Below, in pieces: positions 35,819-44,809 of a stretch of 64,000 bases of DNA. Source of the stretch: Sphingomonas liriopis (GTDB lineage: Bacteria; Pseudomonadota; Alphaproteobacteria; Sphingomonadales; Sphingomonadaceae); NCBI RefSeq assembly GCF_024211255.1, contig NZ_JAMLDY010000011.1, positions 57,833-121,832 on the forward strand, written 5' to 3'. A program made the position numbers and the translations under genes. The stretch's first letter is position 1. The number at the start of each line of letters is the position of its first letter. Below the pieces are notes generated by a model. The model was not told the origin of the DNA. It did no database searches and saw nothing but the letters and a program-made list of their open reading frames with translations.

Positions 35819-36718
35819 GTGATCGCGATCGTCCATCATCCCGCCTATGTCGCGCCCGCCCCGGCGCGCTCCACCTATCGCTGGAACAAGAACGGTCTGA
35901 TCCGCGACCTGCTGATCGCCGAGGGTGCGCGCGTCGCATGGCACACGCCCGAACCGATGCCGCGCGCGTGGCTGGAGGCGGTGCACGATCCCGATTACGT
36001 CGCCGAGGTGCTGGAGGCGCGAGTGCCTGCGATGAAGACGCGCCGCATCGGCTTTCCGGTGACCCCCGCGGTCGCGGCGCGCGCGGCGGTGGTGCCCGGC
36101 GGCACCTGGCTCGCCGCGCATCTCGCGCTGCGCCACGGCTTCGCCGCCAACACGGCGGGGGGCAGCCACCACGCGCTCGCCGACACCGGTGCGGGCTATT
36201 GCGTGTTCAACGACCTCGCGCTTGCCGCGGTGCGGCTGGTCGAGGAGGGGACGGTCGATCGCCTCGCGGTCGTCGATTGCGACGTGCACCAGGGCGACGG
36301 CACCGCCGCCTTGCTCGCCGGCAGGCCGGGGATCGCCACCTATTCGATCCATGCCGACAAGAATTTTCCGGCGCGCAAGGCGCGATCGACGCTCGACGTC
36401 GGTCTGGCGGACGGGCTGGGCGATGAGGCATATCTGGCGACGCTGGAGGACACGCTCGCCCCCTTCCTCGCCGAATACCGGCCGCAGCTGATCCTGTATC
36501 AGGCGGGCGTCGATCCCTTCGCCGGCGACCGCCTCGGCCGGCTGTCGCTGACGCTCGACGGCCTCGTCCGCCGCGAACGGCTGGTCGCGCGGCTCGCCCG
36601 CGGCGTGCCGCTCGCGAGCACGGTCGGCGGCGGCTACGGCGACGATGCGCTCGAGATCGCGCGGCGCCACGTCACGGCGATCCTGACGCTGGGGGAGGCC
36701 ATGATCCCCGCCCGATGA
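35819..36718 (+). CDS. Histone deacetylase-like deacylase
   Basis: 299 residues of the arginase/deacetylase fold. Conserved segments: IVHHPAY at the N-terminus, GGSHHALADTGAGYCVFND (tandem histidines), VVDCDVHQGDGTA (zinc aspartate and histidine), LYQAGVDPFAGDRLGRLSLT (second zinc aspartate) and VGGGYG. Bacterial members act on acetyl-polyamines, acetylated small molecules or acetoin; the substrate here is unknown. The start is taken as GTG 35819 because no ATG precedes IAIVHHP. Divergent from the alpha/beta hydrolase. Confidence 0.9.
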   Translation: MIAIVHHPAYVAPAPARSTYRWNKNGLIRDLLIAEGARVAWHTPEPMPRAWLEAVHDPDYVAEVLEARVPAMKTRRIGFPVTPAVAARAAVVPGGTWLAAHLALRHGFAANTAGGSHHALADTGAGYCVFNDLALAAVRLVEEGTVDRLAVVDCDVHQGDGTAALLAGRPGIATYSIHADKNFPARKARSTLDVGLADGLGDEAYLATLEDTLAPFLAEYRPQLILYQAGVDPFAGDRLGRLSLTLDGLVRRERLVARLARGVPLASTVGGGYGDDALEIARRHVTAILTLGEAMIPAR

Positions 36719-36736
36719 CTCTGGAATGCTCCAACG

Positions 36737-36879
36737 TTTCACCTGCTCACTGTCGAAGGGCAGATGAGACTCACCTGTGCTTCGACAGGCTCAGCACGAA
36801 CGGGTTCAGTTACAGTCATCAAGATCGCGCCTCGGCTAGTCGGCGTCCAAGGTGCTTCGACAGGCTCAGCGCGAACGGA
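36737..36879. repeat. Family C repeats, copy 2 (degenerate cluster)
   Basis: Three diverged copies of the family C unit (CTTCGACAGGCTCAGCxCGAACGG in two, the inverse TGTCGAAGGGCAG in one) within 143 bases, filling the gap before the cyclopropane synthase gene. Confidence 0.75.
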
Positions 36880-36918
36880 GGCAAGGTTCAGGCCTTCCCA
36901 CACACGACAACCTGCGGC

Positions 36919-38121
36919 ATGAGCGCGCCCGACATGCTTCGGGACACGATACAGCAACGCGCGCTCGCCCCGATCTTCCACCGGTTCCTCGACCGGATCG
37001 ACGCCGGCCTCGCGAGCGGCGCGATCGACGCGCGGCTGCCCGACGGTAGGCGCCGGCTGCTCGGCGGCCGTATGCCGGGACCGGTGCCGATCGTGACGCT
37101 GCACCGCTGGCGCGCGCTCGTCCGGCTGGCGAGCGGCGGGTCGGTCGGCTGGTACAAAGCCTGGGCGGACGGCGACTGGTCGAGTCCAGATCCGGTGCCG
37201 CTGTTCGACCTGTTCATGCGCAACCGCGTGCCGCTGGCCGGCGCGGCACGAGCGGGGGGTATTCCCAAGCTGCTGCTGCGCGGCTGGCACGCGCTGCGCC
37301 GCAACGACCGCAAGGGTGCGCGCCGCAACATCGCCGACCATTACGACCTCGGCAACGACTTCTACCGCGAATGGCTCGATCCCGGCCTGACCTATTCGAG
37401 CGGGATCTATGCGCCCGGCGACACGCTGGCGATGGCGCAGGACCGCAAGCTCGCCGCGATCCTGACCCGCACCGGCACCGCGCCGGGCGACACGATCCTC
37501 GAGATCGGCTGCGGCTGGGGCTCATTCGCCGCCACCGCCGCGGCGGCCGGGCGCCGGGTCCACGCACTCACCCTGTCGACCGAGCAGAAAGCAGCAGTCG
37601 ATGCGCGCGCGCTGCCCGGCGTCACCGTCTCGCTGACCGACTATCGCGACGTCACCGGCACCTACGACGCGGTGGCGAGCATCGAGATGGTCGAGGCGGT
37701 GGGGCAGGCCTATTGGCCCGCATATTGCGATACGCTGGCGCGGATGCTGAAGCCCGGCGGGCGGGCGGCGATCCAGTATATCAGCATCGCCGACGACGTG
37801 TTCGAACGCTATGCCGAGAGCGTCGACTTCATCCAGCGCTACGTCTTTCCCGGCGGCATGCTGCTGTCGGAAAGCCGCTTCCGCGCGCTGTGCGAGGCGC
37901 GGGGGTTGGCGTGGACCGACACCCATGCCTTCGGCCTCGATTATGCGGAGACGCTGCGTGGCTGGCGCGAGCGGTTCGACGCGGCCGACCGCGAAGGGCG
38001 GCTGCCCGAACGCCTCGACGCGCGTTTCCGCGACCTGTGGCGCTATTACCTGATGTATTGCGAAGGCGGTTTCCGCGGCGGCGGTATCGACGTCGCGCAG
38101 GTGACGCTGGTCAAAACCTGA
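36919..38121 (+). CDS. Cyclopropane-fatty-acyl-phospholipid synthase family methyltransferase
   Basis: Transfers a methylene group from SAM to unsaturated acyl chains of membrane lipids. 400 residues: an N-terminal lipid-associated region, then NIADHYDLGNDFYREWLDPGLTYSSGIY, SAM motif ILEIGCGWGSFAATAA, LTLSTEQKAA, EMVEAVGQAYW and the C-terminal LMYCEGGFRGGGIDVAQ, all characteristic of CFA synthases. Start ATG 36919; ATG 36934 is possible. Upstream sequence is repeat, so it probably has its own promoter. Confidence 0.92.
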   Translation: MSAPDMLRDTIQQRALAPIFHRFLDRIDAGLASGAIDARLPDGRRRLLGGRMPGPVPIVTLHRWRALVRLASGGSVGWYKAWADGDWSSPDPVPLFDLFMRNRVPLAGAARAGGIPKLLLRGWHALRRNDRKGARRNIADHYDLGNDFYREWLDPGLTYSSGIYAPGDTLAMAQDRKLAAILTRTGTAPGDTILEIGCGWGSFAATAAAAGRRVHALTLSTEQKAAVDARALPGVTVSLTDYRDVTGTYDAVASIEMVEAVGQAYWPAYCDTLARMLKPGGRAAIQYISIADDVFERYAESVDFIQRYVFPGGMLLSESRFRALCEARGLAWTDTHAFGLDYAETLRGWRERFDAADREGRLPERLDARFRDLWRYYLMYCEGGFRGGGIDVAQVTLVKT

Positions 38122-38138
38122 TCGTCATTGCGAGCGGG

Positions 38139-38846
38139 TCAGCGCACCCGTTCGCGATGCCCCGCGGCGAAACCTGCGATCGCCAGCGCGACGATGCGTT
38201 CGGCCACCACCTCGGGCGGCTTGACCGACTCCGGCGCTTCGCCCGGATAGGCCCTTGCGCGCATCCGGGTCCGCGTCGCGCCGGGGTCGAGCACCGCGGT
38301 GCGGATCGCGCTGATCTCGCTCGTCTCGTCGCCATAGGCTTCGAGCAGCGTCTCGAACGCCGCCTTGGACGCGCCATAGGCCCCCCAATAGGCACGCGGA
38401 TTGCGGCCGACGCTGGAGGTGACGCCGATCACCTTCGCGGACTTCGCCTTGCGCAGCATCGGGTCGAACGCCTGGATCATCGCCACCTGCGCGCTGACGT
38501 TGAGGGTCAGCACCTGCGCCAGTTCCTTGGGATCGATCGCCGGCACCGCGGCGAGGCTGCCGAGCATCCCGGCGTTGAGCACCAGCACGTCGAGCGCCTG
38601 CCAGCGCTCGCCGACCGCCGTCGCCAGCCGCGCGATACTGTCGGTCTGCGTCAGGTCGAGCGGCGCGATCGTCGCCGATCCGCCGGCGTCGAAGATCGTC
38701 TCCTCGACGCCTTCCAGATCCTTGGCGGTACGCGCAGTCAGCACGACATGCGCGCCCGCCGCACCCAGCGCGATGGCGGTCGCGGCGCCGATGCCGCGGC
38801 TGGCGCCGGTGACCAGCGCCAGTTGCCCCTCCAATGGTTTCGCCAT
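38139..38846 (-). CDS. SDR family oxidoreductase
   Basis: 235 residues. Classical short-chain dehydrogenase features: cofactor loop TGASRGIG, NAG in VLNAGMLG, serine in GVTSSVGR, and the YxxxK pair in YGASKAAFE. Basic residue after the second strand (LTAR) favours NADP. Substrate unknown. The ATG shares a base with the purF stop (TGATG), so it is coupled to purF. Confidence 0.93.
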   Translation of the reverse strand: MAKPLEGQLALVTGASRGIGAATAIALGAAGAHVVLTARTAKDLEGVEETIFDAGGSATIAPLDLTQTDSIARLATAVGERWQALDVLVLNAGMLGSLAAVPAIDPKELAQVLTLNVSAQVAMIQAFDPMLRKAKSAKVIGVTSSVGRNPRAYWGAYGASKAAFETLLEAYGDETSEISAIRTAVLDPGATRTRMRARAYPGEAPESVKPPEVVAERIVALAIAGFAAGHRERVR

Positions 38847-40303
38847 CAGTTGACCCGCTCTTCCAGCATCGCGAACTGGTCGACCTCGGCGACGTCGTCG
38901 TGGTCGGTCAGCGTCGTCGGATAATCGCCGGTGAAGCAGGCGTCGCAATATTTCGGCCGCACGTCGGCGCGCTTCGCCTCGCCCAGCGCCTTGTACAGGC
39001 CATCGATCGACACGAACGACAGGCTGTCGGCGTGGATGAAGTCGGTCATCCCGCCGACGTCGTGCTTCGCCGCCAGCAGCTTGGCGCGCTCGGGCGTGTC
39101 GACGCCGTAGAAGCAGCTGTGCCGCGTCGGCGGCGAGGCGATGCGCATGTGCACCTCCGCCGCGCCGGCATCGCGCATCATCTGCACGATCTTGAGGCTG
39201 GTGGTGCCGCGGACGATCGAATCGTCGACGAGAATGATCCGCTTGCCCTCGATCAGCGCGCGGTTGGCGTTGTGCTTCAGCTTGACGCCGAGGTGGCGGA
39301 CCTTGTCGCCCGGCTGGATGAAGGTGCGGCCGACGTAATGCGAGCGGATGATGCCGAGTTCGAACGGGATGCCCGATTCCTGCGCATAGCCGATCGCGGC
39401 GGGCACGCCCGAATCGGGGACGGGGATGACGTAATCCGCCTCGACCGGCGATTCGATCGCCAGCTGCGCGCCGATCGCCTTGCGCACCGTGTACACCGAC
39501 TGGTCGCCCGCGATCGAATCGGGGCGGCTGAAATAGACCCATTCGAAGATGCACGGCCGCGGTGCCATCGGTGCGAACGGGCGGATCGATCGTACCTCCG
39601 TTCCCTGCACGATGACCAGCTCGCCCGGCTCGACCTGCCGTTCGAAGGTCGCGCCGCACACGTCGAGCGCCACCGTCTCGGACGCGAAGATCACCGCGCC
39701 GTCCAGCTTGCCCATCACCAGCGGCCGGATGCCGAGCGGGTCGCGACACGCGATCATCCCCTCGGGCGTCATCACCACGAGGCTGTAGGCGCCCTCGATC
39801 TGCTTCAGCGCGTCGATGAACCGGTCGAGCAGCGTGCGGTAGTTCGACGTCGCGACCAGGTGGATGATCGTTTCGGTGTCGGAGGTCGACTGGAAGATCG
39901 ATCCCCGGCGGACGAGCTCACGGCGCAGCTTCATCGCGTTGGAGATATTGCCGTTGTGCGCCACCGCGAAGCCGCCGGTCGACAGGTCGGCATAAAGCGG
40001 CTGGACGTTGCGCAGCGCAGTCTCGCCGGTGGTCGAATAGCGGACGTGGCCGACCGCGGACGTGCCGGGGAGCGCGCGGATCACGTCGTCGCGGTCGAAA
40101 TTGCCGGCGACATGGCCCATCGCGCGATGCGTGTGGAAATGATGGCCGTCGAAGCTGCTGATTCCGGCGGCCTCCTGACCGCGGTGCTGGAGCGCGTGGA
40201 GGCCGAGCGCGACGAGCGCGGCGGCGCTGTCGCTGCCGGACACGCCGAATACGCCGCACTCTTCGTGCAGCGTGTCGTCTTCGAAGGGATGGGTCGTCAG
40301 CAT
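38846..40303 (-). CDS. purF: Amidophosphoribosyltransferase
   Basis: First committed step of purine synthesis: PRPP plus glutamine to phosphoribosylamine. 485 residues. The catalytic cysteine C16 follows a short propeptide (HEECGVFGV), so the enzyme is probably processed. The glutaminase domain includes VGHVRYSTTG and AHNGNISNA; the PRPP loop is IILVDDSIVRGTT; the C-terminal cysteines (KYCDACFTGDYPT) fit the 4Fe-4S Bacillus-type enzyme. It is followed by the coupled SDR gene. Confidence 0.97.
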   Translation of the reverse strand: MLTTHPFEDDTLHEECGVFGVSGSDSAAALVALGLHALQHRGQEAAGISSFDGHHFHTHRAMGHVAGNFDRDDVIRALPGTSAVGHVRYSTTGETALRNVQPLYADLSTGGFAVAHNGNISNAMKLRRELVRRGSIFQSTSDTETIIHLVATSNYRTLLDRFIDALKQIEGAYSLVVMTPEGMIACRDPLGIRPLVMGKLDGAVIFASETVALDVCGATFERQVEPGELVIVQGTEVRSIRPFAPMAPRPCIFEWVYFSRPDSIAGDQSVYTVRKAIGAQLAIESPVEADYVIPVPDSGVPAAIGYAQESGIPFELGIIRSHYVGRTFIQPGDKVRHLGVKLKHNANRALIEGKRIILVDDSIVRGTTSLKIVQMMRDAGAAEVHMRIASPPTRHSCFYGVDTPERAKLLAAKHDVGGMTDFIHADSLSFVSIDGLYKALGEAKRADVRPKYCDACFTGDYPTTLTDHDDVAEVDQFAMLEERVN

Positions 40304-40383
40304 GATGGCGGGGGCTCACATCGGGCGGGTGGCCATATAGGAACGCATTCCGGCTTTGTCGCCTGTCTGTCACATCGAATTTC

Positions 40384-40407
40384 GAACCGTTTTCGGATCC
40401 GCGCGTT
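40384..40407 (+). promoter_or_regulatory. Possible EcfG (general stress) promoter
   Basis: GAAC (40384-40387) and CGTT (40404-40407) are exactly 16 bases apart, as in the alphaproteobacterial EcfG consensus GGAAC-N16/17-CGTT; the preceding base is C rather than G. The start codon lies about 28 bases downstream, after a good GAGGAG. Confidence 0.45.
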
Positions 40408-40435
40408 TCGGGCGCCGGAGACGAGGAGACGGATG

Positions 40436-40687
40436 ATGGCGAAGGACCACGGCGCGCAGATCAAGGATGACGGCCTGTACGAGGAGCTGCGCAAGCAGGG
40501 CAATTCGAAGGAAAAGGCGGCGCGCATCGCCAATGCGAAGGCGAACGGCTCGCTCGACCATCGCGGCACGCAGCTGGAAGAGCGAACCAAGGCGGACCTG
40601 CTGAAGGAAGCGCGCGAGATCGGGATCGCGGGGCGGTCGAAGATGGACAAGGCCGCGCTGGTGAAGGCGATCCGCGGGCGCAGGTAG
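40436..40687 (+). CDS. DUF7218-like small basic protein
   Basis: 83 residues, highly charged: MAKDHGAQIKDDGLYEELRK, then GNSKEKAARIANAKANG, and a C-terminal Rho-N/SAP-like helix pair (TKADLLKEAREIGIAGRSKMDKAALVKAIRG). From memory this matches the DUF7218 family, whose C-terminal part resembles the Rho N-terminal domain; nucleic acid binding is inferred. GAGGAG lies upstream; ATG 40436 is preferred over the adjacent ATG 40433 on spacing. Preceded by a candidate EcfG promoter, which would make it a stress protein. Confidence 0.78.
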   Translation: MAKDHGAQIKDDGLYEELRKQGNSKEKAARIANAKANGSLDHRGTQLEERTKADLLKEAREIGIAGRSKMDKAALVKAIRGRR

Positions 40688-40740
40688 TTGCTCGCGGGAT
40701 GGAGCGTAAATGGGATACGTGCACCCGCGCAAACTCCCCC

Positions 40741-40846
40741 GTCACCCCGGACTTGTTCCGGGGTCCACTCCGCGGCGAGGCCTACGCTTTGTCATCGGCG
40801 CGATGCGCCCGCGGAACGGTGGACCCCGGAACAAGTCCGGGGTGAC
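40741..40846. repeat. Paired palindromic repeat, family A copy 4
   Basis: Arms GTCACCCCGGACTTGTTCCG and CCGGAACAAGTCCGGGGTGA separated by about 50 bases (interior with CCGCGGCGAGG and CCGCGGAACGG). Lies between the convergent DUF7218-like and cell wall hydrolase genes. Confidence 0.88.
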
Positions 40847-40881
40847 GAGGGGAGTGGGGAGCCGTTCGGGAACGAACGCCA

Positions 40882-42171
40882 CTATTTCCCTGGAATCCCG
40901 GGCGTCGTCGCCAGCGCCGGTTCGGCCTTGCGCCGCACCCCGCCCAGATCGTCCGGCCCCTTCGCCACCACCGGCGTCGACGTCGCAACGGGTGCGGGCA
41001 GGGCGGTGAGCAGCACCTGCCGCTTCATGCACTGTCGCCGGTCGGCCCGCGGGAATTGCGCGCAGTTCCACAGCGTCCGCTCCAGTCCCGTATCGCGGTC
41101 GCGCAGATAGCTGAACGCCATCGTCGCGACCTGATCGGCGGTCAGCGGCGCGCTCGCCGGCGTCTTGCCCGCGTCGGTCCAGGCGGCGAATCGGCAGGTC
41201 TTGCGCTCGCCGCACGCCTTGGCGGCCAATGTCGGATACAGGTCGGGCTGAACGCCGGAAGGCAAGGTCACGAGGAAACTGTCCGTATCCCCGCTCGCCG
41301 GCGCGAGCGGGGCGGTCTCGCTCGCCGCGTCGGACGCGACGACCATGCCCAACGCCTCCGACGCCTCCAGCAGCGCCGTCTCCGCCTCGGCGAGCGCCGC
41401 CGCCGTCTTGTGCGCGTCGGAGATCGGCGCGAGCTGTGCGATCACCGGTTCGGCCGAACTCACCTGCCGGTTGAACGCCGGCGGCGTGCCCCACCAGCCG
41501 GTCCAGCGGAAGAACAGATGGCTGTGCACCGCGACGACCTTGTCGAGGCTCGCCTGCCAATAGGGCACGACCCAGTCGGTGTGGTAGTGCGTCGCATAGC
41601 CGACCGGCCGGTAGACCGCGCCCGACAGCGCCGCGGCGGCAACCTCGCGCGCCCGCCGCCACGCATCGCCGGTCGGCGTCCAGCGGGTCAGCGCGTGATC
41701 GCAGCTGAAGCTGAACTGGCACCCGGTGCTTCGCTCCTCGCCTTCGAAGATCACGCCGCACACCGTCTTCGGAAACGCCGGATGGCGCAGCCGGTTGAGC
41801 ACGACCTGCGCGACGGCGCGCTCGCCCTCGGTATCGTCGCCCGCCTCGTAGAGCACGCCCGCCGCCATGCAGTCGGTGGCGCGGGCACGCTCCTCGTCGC
41901 TGCCGGCGAAGCGGAACGGCCGTGCGGGCGGATTGGGGAGCGTGGAGAAGGGGACCTCGGCGTTGAACGCCTTGGCGTCCTCCGGCGACAGGTCGACATA
42001 GGCGACCGGCTCGACCGACGGCAGCTCGGCCGCGGGCACGACGCGGCGCGGCAGGGCGACGCGCTTGTGCGGCTTGGGGATCGCCGGCGGGTGAGTGACG
42101 ACGAGCGCCGGCACCGCGACGGCGGCGAGGGCCGTTGCAGCGAGGACGGCAGAAAGTGGACGCGACATCAT
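40882..42171 (-). CDS. Cell wall hydrolase, SleB/CwlJ type
   Basis: 429 residues. Hydrophobic signal or anchor at the N-terminus (LSAVLAATALAAVAVPALVV), proline-rich linker, then the Hydrolase_2 domain: CMAAGVLYEAGDDTEGERAV, VVLNRLRHPAFPKTVCGVIF, STGCQFSFSCDHAL and YATHYHTDWVVPYW. The glutamate in LYEAGDD is the expected catalytic acid of this lytic transglycosylase-like fold. The C-terminal 200 residues are unrecognised but contain four cysteines (CGERKTCRF, WNCAQFPRADRRQC). Acts on peptidoglycan in the periplasm. ATG 42168 is equally possible. Confidence 0.88.
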   Translation of the reverse strand: MMSRPLSAVLAATALAAVAVPALVVTHPPAIPKPHKRVALPRRVVPAAELPSVEPVAYVDLSPEDAKAFNAEVPFSTLPNPPARPFRFAGSDEERARATDCMAAGVLYEAGDDTEGERAVAQVVLNRLRHPAFPKTVCGVIFEGEERSTGCQFSFSCDHALTRWTPTGDAWRRAREVAAAALSGAVYRPVGYATHYHTDWVVPYWQASLDKVVAVHSHLFFRWTGWWGTPPAFNRQVSSAEPVIAQLAPISDAHKTAAALAEAETALLEASEALGMVVASDAASETAPLAPASGDTDSFLVTLPSGVQPDLYPTLAAKACGERKTCRFAAWTDAGKTPASAPLTADQVATMAFSYLRDRDTGLERTLWNCAQFPRADRRQCMKRQVLLTALPAPVATSTPVVAKGPDDLGGVRRKAEPALATTPGIPGK

Positions 42172-42180
42172 GCGATCAAG

Positions 42181-42303
42181 TCGCCCTCACCCTTCCGCGC
42201 CTGCGGGTCACCATGAAAGTATTACTTTCATGGAAACCCTGCGGCGCTCCCTCCCTCTCCCGCCGGGAGAGGGAAGAGGCGCGTAGCGCCGAAGGGTGAG
42301 GGC
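42181..42303. repeat. Nested palindromic repeat, family D
   Basis: Outer arms TCGCCCTCACCCTTC and GAAGGGTGAGGGCGA enclose two inner hairpins: CCATGAAAGT-ATT-ACTTTCATGG (42211-42233) and CTCCCTCTCCCGCCGGGAGA (about 42249-42270). A partial relative is at 63618-63683. Confidence 0.8.
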
Positions 42304-42313
42304 GAAAACACGC

Positions 42314-43234
42314 TCACTGTTCGGGCAGGAAGTCCGGGACCGACAGATAGCGTTCGCCGGTGTCGTAGTTGAACCCGAGTACGCGCACGTCGTCGGGCAG
42401 GTCGGGCAGCTTCTGCAGGATCGCCGCCAGCGTCGCGCCGGACGAGATGCCGACGAGGATACCCTCTTCGCGTGCCGAGCGCCGCGCCATGTCCTTGGCG
42501 ACCGCGGCGTCGACCTCGATCACGCCGTCCAGCGCCTGCGTGTGCAGGTTGCGCGGGATGAACCCTGCGCCGATGCCCTGGATCGGGTGCGGCCCGGGCT
42601 GGCCACCGGCGATGACGGGGGAGGCGGCGGGTTCGACCGCGAAGACCTTGAGGTTCGGCCATGCCTTCTTCAGCGTCTCGGCGACGCCGGTGATGTGGCC
42701 ACCGGTGCCGACACCGGTGATGATGACGTCGATCGGCGAATCGCGGAAATCGTTGAGGATCTCCTGCGCCGTCGTGCGGACGTGGACGTCGATGTTGGCG
42801 CCGTTCTCGAACTGCTGCGGCATCCACGCGCCGGGCGTCTGGTGCACGAGCTCGATCGCGCGCTCGATCGCGCCCTTCATCCCCTTCTCGCGCGGGGTGA
42901 GGTCGAAGGTCGCGCCATAAGCGAGCATCAGCCGCCGCCGCTCGAGCGACATCGATTCGGGCATGACGAGGACGAGCTTGTAGCCCTTCACCGCCGCGAC
43001 CATCGCGAGGCCGACGCCGGTGTTGCCGCTGGTCGGCTCGATGATCGTGCCGCCGGGTTTGAGGTCGCCGTTCGCCTCCGCCGCCTCGATCATCGCGAGC
43101 GCGATACGGTCCTTGATCGACCCGCCGGGGTTGGAGCGTTCCGACTTGATCCATACTTCGGAGTCCGGGAACAGCTTCGACACGCGGATGTGCGGCGTGT
43201 TGCCGATCGTCTCCAGGATGGTGTTGGCCTTCAT
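42314..43234 (-). CDS. cysK: Cysteine synthase A
   Basis: PLP enzyme making cysteine from O-acetylserine and sulfide, the end of the sulfate assimilation route whose first steps are encoded at 26-29 kb. 306 residues. PLP lysine K41 in NPGGSIKDR, the [12 protein letters not shown] substrate loop, [14 protein letters not shown] for phosphate binding and [11 protein letters not shown]. Start ATG 43234 overlaps the MFS gene stop (ATGA), so it is the second gene of that operon. Confidence 0.96.
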   Translation of the reverse strand: MKANTILETIGNTPHIRVSKLFPDSEVWIKSERSNPGGSIKDRIALAMIEAAEANGDLKPGGTIIEPTSGNTGVGLAMVAAVKGYKLVLVMPESMSLERRRLMLAYGATFDLTPREKGMKGAIERAIELVHQTPGAWMPQQFENGANIDVHVRTTAQEILNDFRDSPIDVIITGVGTGGHITGVAETLKKAWPNLKVFAVEPAASPVIAGGQPGPHPIQGIGAGFIPRNLHTQALDGVIEVDAAVAKDMARRSAREEGILVGISSGATLAAILQKLPDLPDDVRVLGFNYDTGERYLSVPDFLPEQ

Positions 43235-44505
43235 GGCTTGGCTTCTCCGTGTTGGGGTTCGACCTGTAACATATCCGGCGGATCGAAGGTCCGCGCGGCG
43301 CGAAGTTCGGGGAACAGCCGCGCCCACAGCAGGGTGACGACGATCGCCGCCATCCCGCCGAACGTGACCGCGCCGACCGGGCCGAGCAGCGACGCCATCA
43401 GCCCGCTTTCCGCCTCGCCCAGTTCGTTGCTCGCCGAGATGGTCAGCTGCGACACCGCGCTCACCCGGCCGCGCATCTCGTCGGGCGTGTGCAGCTGGAT
43501 CAGCGACTGGCGGACGTAGACCGACACCATGTCGGCCCCGCCCGCGACGATCAGCGCCGCAAGGCTGAGCGGGAAGCTGGTCGACAGGCCGAAGGTCAAC
43601 ACCGCCACCGCGAAGACGATCACCGCGATCAGCATCTTGGTGCCGACGTTCGAATCCATCGGCTTGAACGAAAACCATACCGCCGCGATCGCCGCGCCGA
43701 TCCCCATGCCCGCCGCCAGCACGCCCAGCCCCTGTGCGCCGACGTGCAGGATGTCGCGCGCATAGATCGGCAGCAGCGCGGTCGCGCCGGCGAGCAGCAC
43801 GACGAACAGGTCGAGCGTGATCGTCGCCAGCACCAGCCGGTTGTTGGCGACGTAGCGGAAGCCGTCGAGGATGCGGGTAAGCGGGTGCTTGTCGGTCTGT
43901 GCGGGCGGCTGCGGCACCGGGCCGATCAGGAACATCGTGGCCAGCGCCAGCGCGAACAGGCCGGTGATCGCAGCGTATGCGACATCGGGATGGACCGCGT
44001 AGAGCAACCCGCCGACGCTCGGCCCCGCGATCGATCCGACCTGCCACGCGATCGACGAGATCGCGATCGCGGTCGGCAGGCTCTCGCGCGGCACCAAATT
44101 GGGGGCCAGCGCCGAATAGGCCGGGCCGGTGAAGGCGCGCACGATGCCGATCAGCACCGCCGCGACGAACAGGGCGGGCAACGTGAGATCGCCCAGCCAG
44201 GTCAGCACACCGAGCATCGCCGCGACCGCGGTGATGAGCGCGGTCGTCCCCCGCACGATCCAGCGCCGGTCGATGCTGTCGGCGACCAGGCCGGTGACCG
44301 GGGTCAGCAGGAACAGCGGCACGAACTGCGCCGCGCCGATCATGCCGAGCAGGAACGCCGCCTGCCGCACGTCCATCGTCTCACGCGCGATGCTGTACAC
44401 CTGCCACCCGATCACGATCGCCAGCGCGGTCTGCGCGATCGTCCCCGACAGGCGCGACAGCCAATAGCTGCGGAAATTGGCGATGCGGAACGGATGGGTG
44501 GCCAT
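43231..44505 (-). CDS. MFS transporter, EntS-like
   Basis: 424 residues and about twelve hydrophobic segments. N-terminus [32 protein letters not shown] and the loop [12 protein letters not shown] (MFS signature loop between helices 2 and 3) resemble the EntS/DHA3 group of drug and siderophore exporters. [15 protein letters not shown] is the equivalent loop in the second half. Substrate unknown; coupling to cysK suggests, only as inference, export of cysteine or a related compound. ATG 44505 is chosen; fourteen more codons are open upstream. Confidence 0.88.
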   Translation of the reverse strand: MATHPFRIANFRSYWLSRLSGTIAQTALAIVIGWQVYSIARETMDVRQAAFLLGMIGAAQFVPLFLLTPVTGLVADSIDRRWIVRGTTALITAVAAMLGVLTWLGDLTLPALFVAAVLIGIVRAFTGPAYSALAPNLVPRESLPTAIAISSIAWQVGSIAGPSVGGLLYAVHPDVAYAAITGLFALALATMFLIGPVPQPPAQTDKHPLTRILDGFRYVANNRLVLATITLDLFVVLLAGATALLPIYARDILHVGAQGLGVLAAGMGIGAAIAAVWFSFKPMDSNVGTKMLIAVIVFAVAVLTFGLSTSFPLSLAALIVAGGADMVSVYVRQSLIQLHTPDEMRGRVSAVSQLTISASNELGEAESGLMASLLGPVGAVTFGGMAAIVVTLLWARLFPELRAARTFDPPDMLQVEPQHGEAKP

Positions 44506-44569
44506 GCGGGGGCGAGCTTTGCCGCGCGCGGGCGGGAAGGGCAACATAGTTGGTCTATCTCGTCCTCAT

Positions 44570-44694
44570 TCCTCCCGGCACGGGGAGGGGGCCATGCGCA
44601 GCATGGTGGAGGGGGGCCTCCACAAACCACATCGCCTGCGGAAAGCCCCCTCCGTCACCGGTGCGCGATGCCACCTCCCCGTGCCGGGGAGGAG
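44570..44694. repeat. Long imperfect inverted repeat, family E
   Basis: Ends CCTCCCGGCACGGGGAGG and CCTCCCCGTGCCGGGGAGG face each other across about 85 bases that include a second inverted pair (GGAGGGGGGC / GCCCCCTCC). It takes up about half of the 300-base gap between the MFS gene and pdhA; the rest holds the pdhA promoter region. Confidence 0.75.
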
Positions 44695-44745
44695 CGAAGT
44701 GCGCATCCCGGAAACGCTACGTCACAGCCAACTTGGCCCAGGGAA

Positions 44746-44775
44746 TTGATGTTCCAACACAACCCGGCCTATAGG
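44746..44775 (+). promoter_or_regulatory. Possible promoter of pdhA-pdhB
   Basis: TTGATG and TATAGG with an 18-base spacer, 35 bases before the GTG start. Each hexamer matches four of six consensus positions. Confidence 0.35.
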
Positions 44776-44809
44776 CTCGGTCACTTCCCCAGGACCGTTG
44801 AGGTAATAC

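Noticed and set aside
44506..44809. Small RNA or leader peptide upstream of pdhA
   Set aside because: Half of the gap is family E repeat and no credible short frame with a ribosome binding site was found.
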